Shown piece after piece: positions 34,777-49,700 of a stretch of DNA of 64,000 nt. The notes under the pieces are model-generated. The model did not search any database and was not told where the DNA came from. It saw only the letters and a program-made list of their open reading frames with translations. The stretch spans positions 20,836,284 through 20,900,283 of the forward strand of contig JAJLRJ010000010.1 in the NCBI GenBank assembly GCA_024195265.1. The letters are read 5' to 3'. Position 1 is the first letter of the stretch. The number at the start of each line of letters is the position of its first letter. A program made the translations under genes and the position numbers. Source of the stretch: Dendrophyllia cribrosa. Lineage: Eukaryota; Cnidaria; Anthozoa; Scleractinia; Dendrophylliidae.

Positions 34777-37700
34777 TCACGTCAGCAGTGACGTCACTTG
34801 ATCTGGGGTACGCGGTACAAGAGTATTCACATCCGGGTATTGATTTTTCTCATCTACGATGGCCTCGTATAGAGTTCCGTAAGTCGCACATACAACATCT
34901 ACTGCTCGCTTGTGGACTGTGTCTCTGAAAGAAACGAACAGAGAATATTGATTTAGTATAGTAAAAGTAAAGTAAAACCAAAACCAAGGTAAGTACACTG
35001 ACCAATCACAACAGTCGCAAACAAATCAATGAAACAATCAGAACTCGAGGCAAATACATGTAGCCGGCGCCAAGCGCGGGAAAACGCGTGCAAGCAAGTC
35101 ACGATTGGTCTTAGTTTTTCTTCTGATTGGTTGATAAAGTGGTGCGAGATTTTCTAGCCAATCACAAAGCGTAGCAATGCAAAACCAAACCTTCGCCAAT
35201 TTACTTTCGAAACTCAATTGAAAAGCCGCTCTATCCATTTAATAGCGATTTACTCAATGGACAGCGTTATCCGCTCTTTGAACAACTAGCCCCAGTCGCT
35301 TCAGGCTTCGGGGGTTCATATTCATAGTTGAAGCAGACTTTCTCTTAAGGATACATTGACAAAAAAAACTTACCGTAATCGCGTCGTTCTCAGGAGATTG
35401 CACTGAGGCATGATTAAGCTGTCCGGAGACGAGAGATATTTATCAAATTTGGCCTGTGATAAAAGCAAACATAACGCTTAAATCACCGAAAAATTCTTAA
35501 AAGGAACTCTCCTATCTAAAGATCGTCCCAGCGCAATTCTCATATCAGCAATATAAATACGCCTTGCCAAACTTACAATCGTCCGGTAGAAAAGCAAGTG
35601 ACCTTCTGGCAATCACCACACAAATTCCCGCCTTATCCCTCGATTTTACTGTTTCAGTACCACAGCAATGTACTACTCAAGAGCTTTCGTTTGAATGGTC
35701 ACACTTTAGGATTTCATCCACAGACTCAAAAGTTAGAACCACCTTGTACAGCATAATAAACAGCACCGCAGGAAGGTACTGCTCAGTAGCTTTCATTTGA
35801 ATGGTCACACTTTAGGATTTCATCCACAGATTCAAAAGTTAGAACCAGCATTACGCGACCTGACTCAAGGTTATGATCTGTGAAAGACAAGTTCACCGTG
35901 AGTAGTGTTGTTGAGGACAAAAGGAGACCGCGACAGCAACACAACTGTCACTAAACAAAATATTTAATGAGTAGTGTTAGACTCTGGACGTGTGTTATAC
36001 ATCTTGGTACATTTCTAAGCTGTTTCGACTTTACAAAACGCGACAAAAGGATGATTGTCCTACTTTTCGCGTAACTTGTCTCGCAGGTGATTGAATTGTT
36101 TACTAGGGTTGCAACGATACATTTTCTCACGATACGATACATATCTCGATACAAGTGCCACGATACGATACACGATACGATACATCATTACATACATTTT
36201 TCCACCAACACGGGAAGACATTTTGCTACGAACCGCATGTTTTTCGCGTGGGCGTGCAAGACTGTGTCAGCTGACAACTAATTATGAAAAATATGTGTCG
36301 GAAGCATGCGAAGCTATACGAAGCAAGGATGGAACTCTCTTGTCCCTTTGTTTAATAAATAGCTATAACAAGGCTTGGACTTGAGTAAGGAGTCATTTAA
36401 GACTAATTACCGAATGGTGATGAAGAATCATAATATCATAATATCGCGATATGTTGTTCAAATATCGATATTCGTATCGTGACAAAAAATATCGCGGTTC
36501 ACCGGTGTATCGTTGCAGCACTATTGTATATAGTTGCAAGACAGTTGACAGAGGAAATAGTATCAGCAAAGAAACAAAAAACAGAAACTTTTCTTACCAT
36601 TGCGTCCTTGACACTTTGTGAATCCATGCCATGAAGAGACGACAAAGCTACCTGACAAGTGATAACAATATGAATTTGCAATATAGTTACTGAAGAAAAG
36701 ACACTGAAGAGCCAACAATAATTTTTCAGCCTTAGAGCAGTTTTCAATTGAGTGTCAAAAGTAATTACACTATTGCTTTGGTTTTGCATTGCTACGCTTT
36801 GTGATTGGCTAAAAAATCTCGCGCCACTTTTTTAACCAATCAGAAGTAAAACCAAAACCAATCGTGACTTGCTCGCACGCCGACATGTAATTGCTTCGAG
36901 CTCTGATTGGTTCATTGGATTGTTTACGACTGCTGTGATTGGTCAGAGTAATTACTTTGGTTTTGGTCTTACCACACTCAATTAAAAACCGCTCTATAAC
37001 GGATTACAATGATGCAGTTACAATTTCAAGGCAAAAACCGGCGGTCGCCCGCTCACAGATCAGAGGTGATCAGCTTCCGGTTGATTTAAAGGAAGATAGC
37101 GCTATCCATCGGATAAATCACCATCCAGCGGTTAAGCGTTAACAAATCCAATGACGTTATACCGGATAAAGATTTATCCTCTGTGCTATCCAAAACAACC
37201 GGGACCAGAGGTATACTTTAGTTTGAATTTATCTCAGCGCATGCGGCTTTCACCAGGGGAGGATACCAAGTGTAGAATATCTTGAAATATAAATAGGCGG
37301 GTCCACGACTGACCGCTTTTGAGAGTATTTAATTTAAGGGTGGGGTGGTGTAGGGGGGTGGGGGGTGGGCGGGGGGGGGGGGGGGGGGGGGGCGTGGGGT
37401 GAAGGGGGTGGGGTGAGGGCGGGTGGGGTAGGGGGGGTTGTCCGTATGTCCGCAAAGCTCAGACAGAAAAGAAGAGTAATTATTATTATGTAGAACATAT
37501 AAAGTGAACCAAAACATTAACAGTGGAAATCAGTCTCATAAAGCCGGCGACGGCACAAACAGCACGGAACAGAGAACATAACGCACCCTTTGATTGCGGT
37601 TTTCTTGGTACACTGTAAAGAGGCTGCCGACACCAGAACGAGCCAGAATAAACGAAGCTTGCTCACTGATTAACGTGTCAAGGTGCGCTTCCGTCTGAGA

Positions 37701-40700
37701 AGGAAGTACCAGATACCAGTTAGGAACAGAAAAAAAAAGAAATGGAATTATGGATTACAGAAAATGCATCATTTGGAAGGGTAAAGTCAGGATTAATCAA
37801 GCTATTTTATGCAATTTTATCAAGTGAAATAAAACTGATTGAAAATCCAAACGTGACCATCCAAATACACGCTTAAGAGTAAGTGGTTATTATGCTGTGC
37901 TACGGTGGTTCCAACATTTGGGTCTGTGGATAAAACCCTGAAGTGTGACCATTCAAATGAGCAATACTTTCCTGTGGTGCTGTTTATTATGATTTACAAG
38001 GTGGTTCTAACTTTTGAGTTTGTGGATGAAATTCTCAATGTGACCATTCAAATGAAAGCTACTGAGCAGTACTTTCCTATGGTACTGTTTATTATGATTT
38101 ACAAGGTGGTTTTAACTTTCGAGTTCGTGGATGAAATCCTCAATGTGACCATTCAAATAAGAGCTACTGAGCAGTACTTTCCTGTGGTGCTGTTTATTAT
38201 GCTGTACAAGGTAGTTCTAACTTTTGAGTCTGTGAATGAAATCCTAAGGTGTGACCATTCAAATGAAAGCTACTAAGCAGTACTTTCCTGTGGTGCTGTT
38301 TACTACGCTATGCAAAGTGGTTCTGACTTTTATTTCTACAGTTTGTTGAAAAACTATTAAATGCTTTGATAAGTCGTGGAAGTGATCATTTTGATGAAAT
38401 CCTATTTTAATAGTATTAGTCATGACGCTTGATTTTCCTACCTGTCCTGCCAGCATTTCGATGTGTTTATCCGTGAATTCGTACACAGCTAACGTACTCT
38501 GTATATGATGAATACAGTTAATCATGTACGCAGCCATGTCGGACGCGTTCAAGTGGCTCGCAGACATGGAGCACATTTGCAGAAGTGGGTCCACAAGGCA
38601 CGAGATGATCTAGAGTAGTAAGACAATTCACACAAAATGAAAGTTCACAACAGAGAAGTAAACGTTAAAATGACTTTCGTCAAAACAGTAATATGCTTTC
38701 AGCGATCCGTAAAGGGACACGGAATTTTGCCTACTTATTAAATTTCCATGTTATATCGCCAAATGCCACCAAATATACAACTAAATTGGATTAAAAGATT
38801 CTATAGAGTAAAATAGAAGCAGTGGTTTGGAGAAAACGTGCAGGATTGCAAGGATGGAAGTGGATTACAATTCATCAATTTTGATTTAGTCAGGATAGGC
38901 GGTCAAGAAATCAAAGTTTCCATTCTGGTGGAATTTTGAGATTTTTAGTTGTTATTTTGTCTTTTTAGTTCATATTTCTTTGCGTTCATCACTTTTGCCG
39001 ATTTTTCTTCCTATTTTAAGAGAATACAGCAAGCTTAAAGCAAGCCCCTGGCCATAGTTATAAAAACACGATATTTTTACCCGGACATCTTCAATCTCTC
39101 TTAAATTGCGATGCTTACACGTGAATAATCAGCTTGTCTTGCATCCAGCGGAATAACAGATGCATCATGGGATGTGAGTACGTCTTTAAGTAAACTCATG
39201 GTCTCTTTTAGCGATTCCGTTGGACTGAGATCCGGTGGGGGCAGTTCGATCTAAGCGACATAAAGAGAAAACAAAATGCGTCAATACAGTAGCACAGACC
39301 ACTATTATATCAAATCCAACGCCACCCCAAACAAAGTGATCTCATAGAAATGTAGCGATATTATTATGAAGGTGAACAAAACAGTTACATATGTGTTACA
39401 GCGGCTGTATTTGTAGGTCCTTTGAAAGACTGAATAGAGATGTGTAAGAGCACACAACTGTTTTCAAAGGGGATCTGTAGCCCGGGGGGAGGGGTACTCC
39501 TATATATGAACTATATAGGTATGTGCCGCTGTGAAGGGTATGGTTTTCAGGCCGTTAAGTCTGGGATAGGGTATATAGTAATCAGAGATTTTTGGTCTAG
39601 AATAGGGTATCATTTTTCGCGAAACTGATCAGTTGCGTGAAGAATTTAGTCCAGACGAGGTTTACTGGCAAATGGCATTCAAAAATCGGTACGGCGGGCA
39701 GTACGGCATTTTTACTGACCCCTGGCATCTTAGACTGTGATAGTGAACGAGTTTCTGGAAAATAGCGTGTTAGGAATAGGTCATCATCACCATCAATCTT
39801 TATCTATACACGAAATCGTATCATATTTACATGATCTTCCTAGGAGTCGTGTGAATTTTCACTAGAGTACATTACCTATAAAACTACTTAACTAAGAAAG
39901 ATAAAGTACAATGAAAACTACGATCAAGGTTTCTTCAATTTATCAAACTACATTAAACTAAAAATTGAACTATAAAACTTAACTAAATTACACGTAAGAA
40001 TAGAATGCTATAAAAACTTAAATGATCATTGTTTCATTATAATCTTTCACACATAAAGAGGTTTTAAAATCATTCAAGTTGGGCCGCTGTCTGATCTCTA
40101 GGGGGATCTTGTTCCACAGAACAGATCCCCTGTAGTGTAAGCTACCTTTGGCGTATTCAGTTCTCGGTCTGGGAATGTAACAATTAGACTCAGAATTTCT
40201 AAGATTATGTGTGTGTATATTTGAAATATTGGTAAAAATCCGCCTCAAATACAATGGGGAAAGATTATTATGGATTTTGTACATAATTACAGCCAACTGT
40301 TTTAGTCTTAGGTTTTCTAACCGTTCCCAGCCAAGCTCATCCAACAAATCACTCGAGCGAACCTCATAATTAGAAAGGGTGACAATTCTGGCAGCCCTAT
40401 TTTGCAGCTTTTGGAGTTTGTCTGATAGACCCTTACCAATATTGTCCCACACAGGACTAAAATAATTGAAAAAGGGCATTACAAGTGCATTGTATATATT
40501 TATTCTAGTTTCAAATGGTATGATAGTACTAATACGCTTTAGGACTGCAAGACTAGCAGTTATTTTCTTTGAAACATCATTAATATGTGGGCGCCAGGTA
40601 AGAGATTCGTCAATGTGAACTCCAAGGGTTTTATGCTTAAATACCCTTTCCAGCGGTTTATTGTTTACTTGTACGTCTAGGATAGGGTAGGGTTTTTCGG

Positions 40701-43700
40701 TGTTTAGTCTAGAATAGGGTTGCAAAATGCAGCTAAAATGGTCTAGTATAGGTTAAGGGTCTCAGAGTCCCAGCAGCACACCCCCACCCAAAAATTTGCA
40801 GAGTACCCCCTGGGGGTCCATTGTTTTTATACTTCCGTTGATACAGAATAAAATTGTTTTAGTTTTGGCTTGTCAAAATGATACTAAAATACGTGACCTG
40901 CCCCTTTAATAATGGGGTGTCCGTAAAACAACCCACCTTTTCTAGCAGTTTGCTTGCGTGACAGTTGAGACTATTAAAGAACATCTTCAGCGCCAGTGCG
41001 TTCATGTCTAAAATAGTGACTGTAACGGCTGACTCATCACCAATAAGACTCCTTCAAAGGAATACATGGACAAACGAACACCTTACATCAGTCCTGGAAG
41101 TTTCTAATACTTAGCCGTTAGGGCATTTTTGTGAACTATAGTCTTGAACTTATTCACCATTCTGAATTATTGATAAGAGAATACATATATACACTGTACA
41201 TGAACCGATATTCTGAGCACTGGCAAGTCTTGGTGGGAAGATGACCAAAGAACATGTAGGTACTTTGAGTTCAGATTGGTTCGTTGGATTGTCAGTGTGT
41301 GTGTCTGTTGCGATTGACCAGAGTAATTAACACTCAATTGAAAACTGTTCCCAGCAACTGCACAGTTTATTAGTTGATTTGGTCTGAGCTGACCTTACCC
41401 TATTGTTGTACCATAAAACTTGAGAATATTCGCCAGGCTGAACAGCATCACTGCTCCTGGCTCTGAAACAATGACCTGTTCCACTCGTACCTATAACAAA
41501 AAAAAAACGTTCAGTTGATCGTTACACACTGAATCCACAACAGACGACCCATACTGTTTTACAAACTTGCTAAGGGACCCAACAGACAAGCTAGTGGTCA
41601 AAATAACATGCATGTACAGACTACAGCCATACTAACACCCGATTCACGCTATGAGGGCACTTTTAGCCTTGTACACAGGCTAAGCAGTTTTACCCTTGTA
41701 CACAGGCTAAGCAGTTTTACCCTTGTACACAGGCTAGGCAGTTTTACCCTTGTACACAGGCTAGGCGGTTTTACCCTCGTACACAGGTTAGGAAGTTTTA
41801 TCCTTGTATACAGGCTAGGCAGTTTTACCCTTGTACACAGGCTAGGCAGTTTTATCCTTGCACACAGGCTAGGCAGTTTTACCCTTGTACACAGGCTAAG
41901 CAGTTTTACCCTTGTACACAGGCTAGGCAGTTTTACCCTTGTACACAGGCTAGACAGTTTTACCCTTGTACACAGGTTAGGCAGTTTTATCGTTGTACAC
42001 AGGCTAGGCAGTTTTACCCTTGTACACAAGCTTAGCAGTTTTGGTTTTGCATTGCTATGCTTTTTGATTAGCTAATTAAATACGCCACTTTATCGACCAA
42101 TCAGAAGTAGAACCAAAACCAATCGTGACTTTCTCGCACGCGTTTTCCCGCGCTTGGCGCCAGCTACATGTATTTGCTTTGTGTTCCGATTGGTTCATTG
42201 GATTGTCTGCGTCTGTTGTGATTGGCCGGAGTGATTACTTTGGTTAAACAACGACAACAATACTCAATTGAAAGCTGCTCTATCAAGGAGGTATCATACC
42301 CGGCAAAATACACAACTATGCTGAGCAAGTTTAAACTTAAGTGTGAGCAAGTCTGGAATCTTTACTCTCATCATTTATTAAAATAAATTGTTTCAGAATA
42401 ATTCAGTCATTGCTTACCTTGAAAGGTCTACAGACTCCTTCAGTTATGTGACTAAGAATTTCCTTTTGCATTTGCTCGTCAGCTGCAAACATTAATGTGT
42501 TGGTTAACTTAATCACAGAATTTTATGGATTGGCAGAATCGGTCAGGTCAAAAAATAGCAGTCAGAGTGCATTTTAAAGGGGCTATGTCACCATTGTTAT
42601 TTCTTACATGTATAACAATGTACTTTAAAAAGCCAAAAGACATATATATGTTGTAGTTCAATTTTATCCTTGGTTCAAGTTTCATTTTGCTTTGTTTTAT
42701 ATTCATTATCATATATTAGCAAACAAAAGAACAATGGAAAATAAAAATTGAACCAAGGATAAAATTGAACTACAACATATACATCAATGTAAATCCAAAA
42801 ATAATGGTCCAGTTTGGTTTAAAATTACTCTACTAGAGCAATGAGACTATAAAGCGCTTTTGACTATGGCCTCTCCTCTAGTGACATCACTGCCTGTGAG
42901 TAACAGGTTTTTATTCAGGCAAATTGTGTCCCCCCCCCCCCCCCCCCCCCCCCCCCCGACAAAATTTTCCCCATATGAAGATGACTGCAAGAGTTCATTC
43001 TACATAATAAAAATTACATGGTCTGTAGAATAATAGTCTCACAGTTTATAAAAACAGGTAAAATTCAATGTGAATGGGAGACAATTTCAGGCAGAAACTT
43101 CAAAATTGCCTATTACTTGCCTCCCACGGCTATCATCCAAGTTAAATTTTATGATAACATAAATAAGAAAGGTTAACCGTGAAAAGGGCTATTAACCAAT
43201 GCAACTTAGAACTTTACATGTATGTGGTAGTTGGAAAGTTGTTACATTACACATTGATGAATTTCTAAGCAGGCTGTGTAAGAGTTCCTTTTCTGAAGCT
43301 ATTGCTTGGTGAAGCCATGCCAACATGTCACCAACATATCTAACATAAAAAAGAAACAAAGAAACTAATTTTTTACCTACTATTTTAGAGGTGAATTTAC
43401 ATTATATTATTATATCTAAGGTTATGGTGTTTGCATTTATTTTATATAGTACAAATTCCATCATATATACAGTACATGTATGTTCAATGAACAGATTTCA
43501 AGATGGCAGGATGCTATAAATGTAACAGTGTTTTCCTACCTAACTGGATCATGAGAATGTAATTCGATTGGTCTGGGTGTTCCACCAGGACCTAACACAA
43601 AGAAAATGAAGACACAGTAAACCATCTGTACTCGGTATCACTACTATTGCATCTTGGCTCTCAAGTTCCTCTTCAGTTGATGATCAATAAGTCATCCAAG

Positions 43701-46700
43701 TACCTAATGGATCCACTGCTACAGTACTGCTCAAATGTACATGTAAGTTACCACCTCTCGTCTCGTTTCTCACGAGACGTGTCTCGTTTCTCTCGAGACA
43801 TCTCTCATTGCTTGTGAGACACATCTCATTTCTCTCAAAAATCACTGAGCTCTGCAATTCGCTGCCAAATCGATTAGCAAGTAGGCACAAAAAGTTAGAT
43901 CGACCATTCACAAGGATTTGTAATTCACCACAGAATTACGAAGGAAAGGAAACAGTTCATTGAAATAGCGAAAGTCTTACTGTGTTATAGATTCATTTAC
44001 ATTTGAGAGTAAAGAACTTGTTAAAGCATGACAAGATTCTTCTGTGTCAATTTCCTGTGTCAAAGCAGGTCTTGGCACATTCTACTGCATTTCATATTAT
44101 TTGTATTACTCGACAGTGTAAATTTAGAAACTTTATCTTAACCCTTTAAGCCCCAACAGGGATAATCACCAAATTTCTTCTTGTAATATCAATGCTTAAT
44201 CAATCACAGAGGTCAAAGGAGAATTAAGAACACAGTTGCCAAAGATGAATTCGCCAGATATTGTAACAAAATTAATTCTCCCCACTACTTATCAAAGGGC
44301 TCTAAGAGCCATCTTCTGAAACGAAACAACGCAAGGTTAAGTCCACAGATTGGTTTTAAATTTTTTATACTGAGTTTGAAGTCAAAGAATTGAAGAGTAA
44401 AACAGATTTAAAACAACCAAAACCTCTTAGCATGACATAAATATGCATTGTGTGAAACAAGACTGTCTAGACAACTGGATGATATAACTAGTGTATCCAA
44501 AAGATAGTAATTGCTGCGGTAAATTTGCTGTAATAATGCTGTTTTATCGCCTCGCTGGTATTACAGAATTTTCTCTTTCGTTTTTTGAGGGAAAGCAAAG
44601 CAAATGTAACCGGGATGAATCGGCAAAAACTCCAGCTGATAAGACTAATTTTGTTTTGTAATTCACGCATCAAGTTCTTGCAATGTCTGTAGAATATTGT
44701 TGAGCAAAGGACGCGTTCACCACGAGGAAGGTGTGAAAATTTAGGTTTAACTTAATTATTGATAATGAATATGTTGTGTTACTAGCTAGCCGTATCGTAT
44801 TTGCGTCTCCACGCGCTCAGCTCAGGTTTCGCGTCCCCACGCGCTCAGCTCAGTCTCATCGACTGCTGTCGGAGTGATTTCAAAATAAATTTGTCTTTTA
44901 TTCCGTACAATCTTCGAAAATCTTTGCTATCCAACGGTCCTATCACCATGCCTCACAGTCCTCGCTCAACTTGCGGTAGTCTTCGACACTTCAGTCCCGA
45001 TTACGACTGGCACATGTTGGACCAAAATATTACAAATCTCGCAGCCAACAGCTTGAAGTAGCAAGCGAGGCTATTGTTCGTGGCGCAGTGAATTCTGGCC
45101 CAAAATGTGTGCATGGCGCAGTGAATTCTGGCCCAAAATGTGTGCGTGGTGCAGTGAATTCTGGCCCAAAATGTGTGCGTGGCGCAGTGAATTCTGGTAA
45201 AAAGCGATCAAATCGAGATTTTTCGTAGCTTGTATTTTTTTCTCATATATTTCTCTTAAGTCCTGATTATGTTGCTGCTCACTCACTACGCTCGTTCCGC
45301 AGCAATTACACTGGGGAATTAAAAAAAGTTTACTTATTCAATAACAGCAATTATCTCTTAACACGTAATACACTAGGGAATTAAAACAGTTTACATATGA
45401 TGGAATAAGTGTAAATTTACATATCTATCCCCGTACATGTATACTATACATGTATCTTGCACAACACTTCATGTACAGTATTCATGAGTCATTGAGACAA
45501 AAAAAGAAATGCATGGGAAAAAGATAGGAGAATAAGTATTTTAGAAGATGATCAGGGCTAGACATACCTCCTCTTGTGAGAGCATCAATAAAGCATCTCA
45601 CAACAGCTGTTCTTCTGGCAGTACCATATTCATCTAAAGTATACCTACAAAAGAATAACAACTTAGTCAACCTCCAGGGCTGTCATTAAGCTTTGAAGTT
45701 GCCATCTAATCAAGGGAGGTATATGAAGGCGGTGATTAACTCAAGATAGTCTGCCATGGCTGTTGTCCTCTAGTCATTTTCAAACTCTGAGCTGCTTGTC
45801 ATCTTCACTGCAGTTACCCACCATAATGGCTGGCTCCTGGCTACCAATGACAGTCCTGCATCGAAACAGATACATGTATACTGTCCAAACCCAGTCGTCT
45901 TCTAATTTTCCCTATTTTTTGCTATTTTTGCTATGTGTGTGCAGTGTGTGTGTGTTTATGTGTTTGTAATAGATGTCTACATGTGAATTGATACTACACA
46001 AAACTAGTGTCTAACTAGAAAACTGTATGGTTTACTTAGACGCTTGGCATTTCCTCAAACGGTATTTAAAGTAGATTGGCTTACTTGAATAGCACAGGCC
46101 TGTCCTGTAGAGAAGCCATTCCTCTGCTAAGCATATTTGAAATATCTGGTAGGTCTCCTGTTAAACTTCTACATTCATCTGAAATCCAATATGCAATATT
46201 TAAAATTAAAAATCAAGAACTTGTTGGAGTTTTAAAACCTTTTCCATTCAAATGGCATCATTAAAATGGATCATATCAATTTATAATCAATACATATACA
46301 TTGGGAAAATATTGATGAATGCATCACTATCATTCACAAGCATCAACAAACATGCACAATGGTATTCTGGATTCAAAACTATTGAGAAACAATAATAAAC
46401 GAAGTTAATAGAAAGTTGCATTTTGTGTCATTAAATTCCGTTTCATACACTATAACAGTTACATGTAGCTTACCCTGACTCCATCTGTAAAGCTTCTCAT
46501 AACTTGACTCAAGGTGTAAAGCCATCGTCTCCATAATCTGCAAGCTACAATAGGTGAATGAAGAACATTAATCCAATATACTGTAGAACTGTAGGAAAAT
46601 GTAATGGTAATACATGCATTGTATAAAATATAGTTACAAGTTTCCTAATACATGTATTTATCCCATACATGTACATTGTACCATGAAGAATGCAGCCAAT

Positions 46701-49700
46701 CAGAAGCTGAAGAAATGTTCCATAAATTATTTGCTGTATGCCATGGGTTGTTTTCAGTGGTACAGTAGTTTCTTAGCATCATAGATTGAACTAGCTACAT
46801 GTACATGTACATGTACACAGTAATGGTCTGAACAGATATGTATGCGGGCTAAAAATCGAAACATCTTTGTATCTTCCTTGGAAATATTCAGAAGTCTTCA
46901 AGAATCTTCAGCAATTTTTGGAAATATTCACAATGACCGAAAATGCTTATTAGTCCCCCGGATATGTTGTGTTTCAAATTTTTCCTTGGTTTCATAATTT
47001 TCAAACTAGAGACAAAGGAAAACAAAAATCAAACTGGTTCAGAATTTTGAAACCAAAGACAATTATCATTTATTTCAACCACAACATATACTGTACATGT
47101 ACATGTATATGTACATGTAAGCCCACCGAAAATCCCTTACGACTGTCGTATGGCTTATAACCGGCAATTTTAGGGTATTGTAGAGTTGTACTACATGTAG
47201 ACCCAGACCACTTCAGATGGTTGTGTGACTCGCTAATGGTTTTAACTTAATTATGATTATTTTACCCTGACTTTGAAAATTCATACAAAAAAATAAACAG
47301 GTTAAAGCAAAAAAAAAAAATTAGGCCTTCTGCTCAGAAAGATGAAGTGATTTGTTCACAGTTGAAAAACATTTTGGGGGGTTATAGGCACTTAAATGTT
47401 TTGTTTGTCTGGATCTCAGCAACCAGGCCTCAAACACAAAATAGATGGGGAAATAATTATAACAATAAAAAGGAAAGATAGAAAAATTATTCTAGTTACC
47501 CTGCTGTTTGTTGCTTTGTCCTCAAAAGAACTTTGCAGTCATTGTGAATTTCTTTTACTCTTCCAAGTGCTTCAAAAAAATTCTGACAGAAAAATTAGAG
47601 GCATAGAACAAAATGTTGGCAGGAGTAATACATGTAATATTATTCTAACAACATGAGTTAAATAAATTAATGCCACTTATATATCTTTTTATTAAGTTTG
47701 AGTTCTCAAAATGCTCGTTATTCTGTTCTCACCCCTCTTTGGCAACTTCTGTCCTTTACATAATTTGCACTTTTGCTAAATACAGTATTGTGCAGTTTGT
47801 GTATGCTTCATGTGCATTTACATGATCAGTATGTCATATTAATAATTATTAATCTAAAATAGAAATAACAAAATGTTTGATACAAACCCCTGCAATCGGG
47901 CCATTTCTTGTTCCCTTAAGAGCTTGTGCCTCCTCAGGTTTTAGTTGAAATCTTGAAATGAAGGCATCAGCTACTGTTTCTTTCATCTGTATTCTTTGAC
48001 TGACAATGTTAAACAAAAACAAACATTGATCCTCCAACATCCTGTAACAGTTCTGGCATTCTTTTTACCATGAAAAGAGTACAGAATTGTACAAAGGCTG
48101 ACTTAATATAGGTTGACTAACAATATATAATTTATATTCATTGCCTATTTTTTTAAGTTTAGCAAAGTAATTTACAGGTGTAAGTGGCTACACTGTATCA
48201 CGTGATACTGTATCTTTGCAAGCATCTGTGTGAGAATAAGAACAAAACGACGTCTGTGGGGTACCATCTTCTAATTTAACCAATGCATTATACTGACTCA
48301 CTCTACCATTTTCATGTAACAGTAATTTTCATTCATTACCTTTCACCTTGTAGCTTTGTAGTTTTGCTAATTAAGTCAGAAGTCTGGTCTCTTGCGGACT
48401 AATGACAAAACAGTCACAACCAGCAATTAACAAGAATAATAAAACAGGATAACCTCCTTGCCAGTGGCAGATCTACAGAAAGGTTCAGAGGAACATCCCC
48501 ATCTCTCTTTTTGAAAAAGATTTATAAGGTGTACATGTAAAAAGCCAAACATGTTTCCTTTCACTCACTATGAATGATATCCTAATGTGTGACCATTCAA
48601 ATAAATGCTACTGAGCAGTACTTTCCTGTGGTACTGTTTATTATGCTGTGCAAGGTGGTTCTAACTTTTGAGTCTGTGGATTGAAATCCTAACATGTGAC
48701 CATCCAAATGAAAGCTACTGAGCAGTACTTTCCTGTGGTGCTGTCAGAGGTTTCAATAAAATTAAGAGCAAGTAGCAACAAAGGGGCCATTAGGCCCCTT
48801 TCCTCTAAAAAAATCTAGGAACTCGGAAATGGCATTTCCAGCATTCTGGGCATCAACTTCAGTGAAATTAATCGAAAAGTGGGCAACGATAATTTAGGAA
48901 GTAGCCGGCAGAATTCACCAGTTGCCGGCTTCTAATGAAACCTCTGTGCTGTTTATTACACTGTACAAGGTGGTTCTAACTTTTGAGTCTGTGGATGAAA
49001 AACATCCCTCCTATTCTAATCCAAGAACCTCAGGGCAGTGTGTCCATCCACCACTACTATTCTTCCAAAACTTACTTAATGGTCTGAAGCTTACAACACC
49101 ATGATATACAGTGTACATGAAAACTTGGTTTTTACCATCTGAGTTGATAAGGGAAGTTGGCCACTATAAAGAGATTCAAAAAGTGACGGTACAAGCCCAG
49201 CTCTTCATCAGAGTGAATCAAGAAATTGGGGGTTGTGTGTGGTTCATATACTGTATGAAATGCCGTGGAGCTATGCTACATTGTATTGATGGAAATATGG
49301 TAACATAACATACTACCGTACAGTATGTTACTGACGTGCATTACATGTACGTGAAGATATCAATGGTACCAACTCAATTTACTGAAACTGTTTATAAATC
49401 GAATGATGCTTTCTCCGCTGTTCTGTTGCAACTAGAATTCCCAAAAAAGAATGCTGACGTTGAAAGGTTGTAATGAAGAAAGTTCACAGTTGTGTTCGCA
49501 AACGTATTTACAAAAGTGAAAGTTGCAACTTGCTTGCGTAACTTCCAACTTGCTTGAAGCAAACTGTCAATGTTGCGGCAGAAGTTTGCAAAATTGCCCG
49601 CAAAAGAACATCTGGTTTGACTGTAACAGGAAGAATTTGACCAAACATCATAGCCAAGGAAGTTAAGAAACCGATTATATGACCTTTGGAACTCTTCCAT

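Noticed and set aside
41608..42075. 155-codon plus and 126-codon minus open frames
   Set aside because: Both are produced by the 27-bp minisatellite, whose unit is divisible by three; no independent coding signal.
44801..45061. 86-codon plus-strand frame within COG6 intron 9
   Set aside because: Antisense to COG6 and starts at a non-ATG codon in a repeated CCACGCGCTCAGCTCAG stretch; no family seen.
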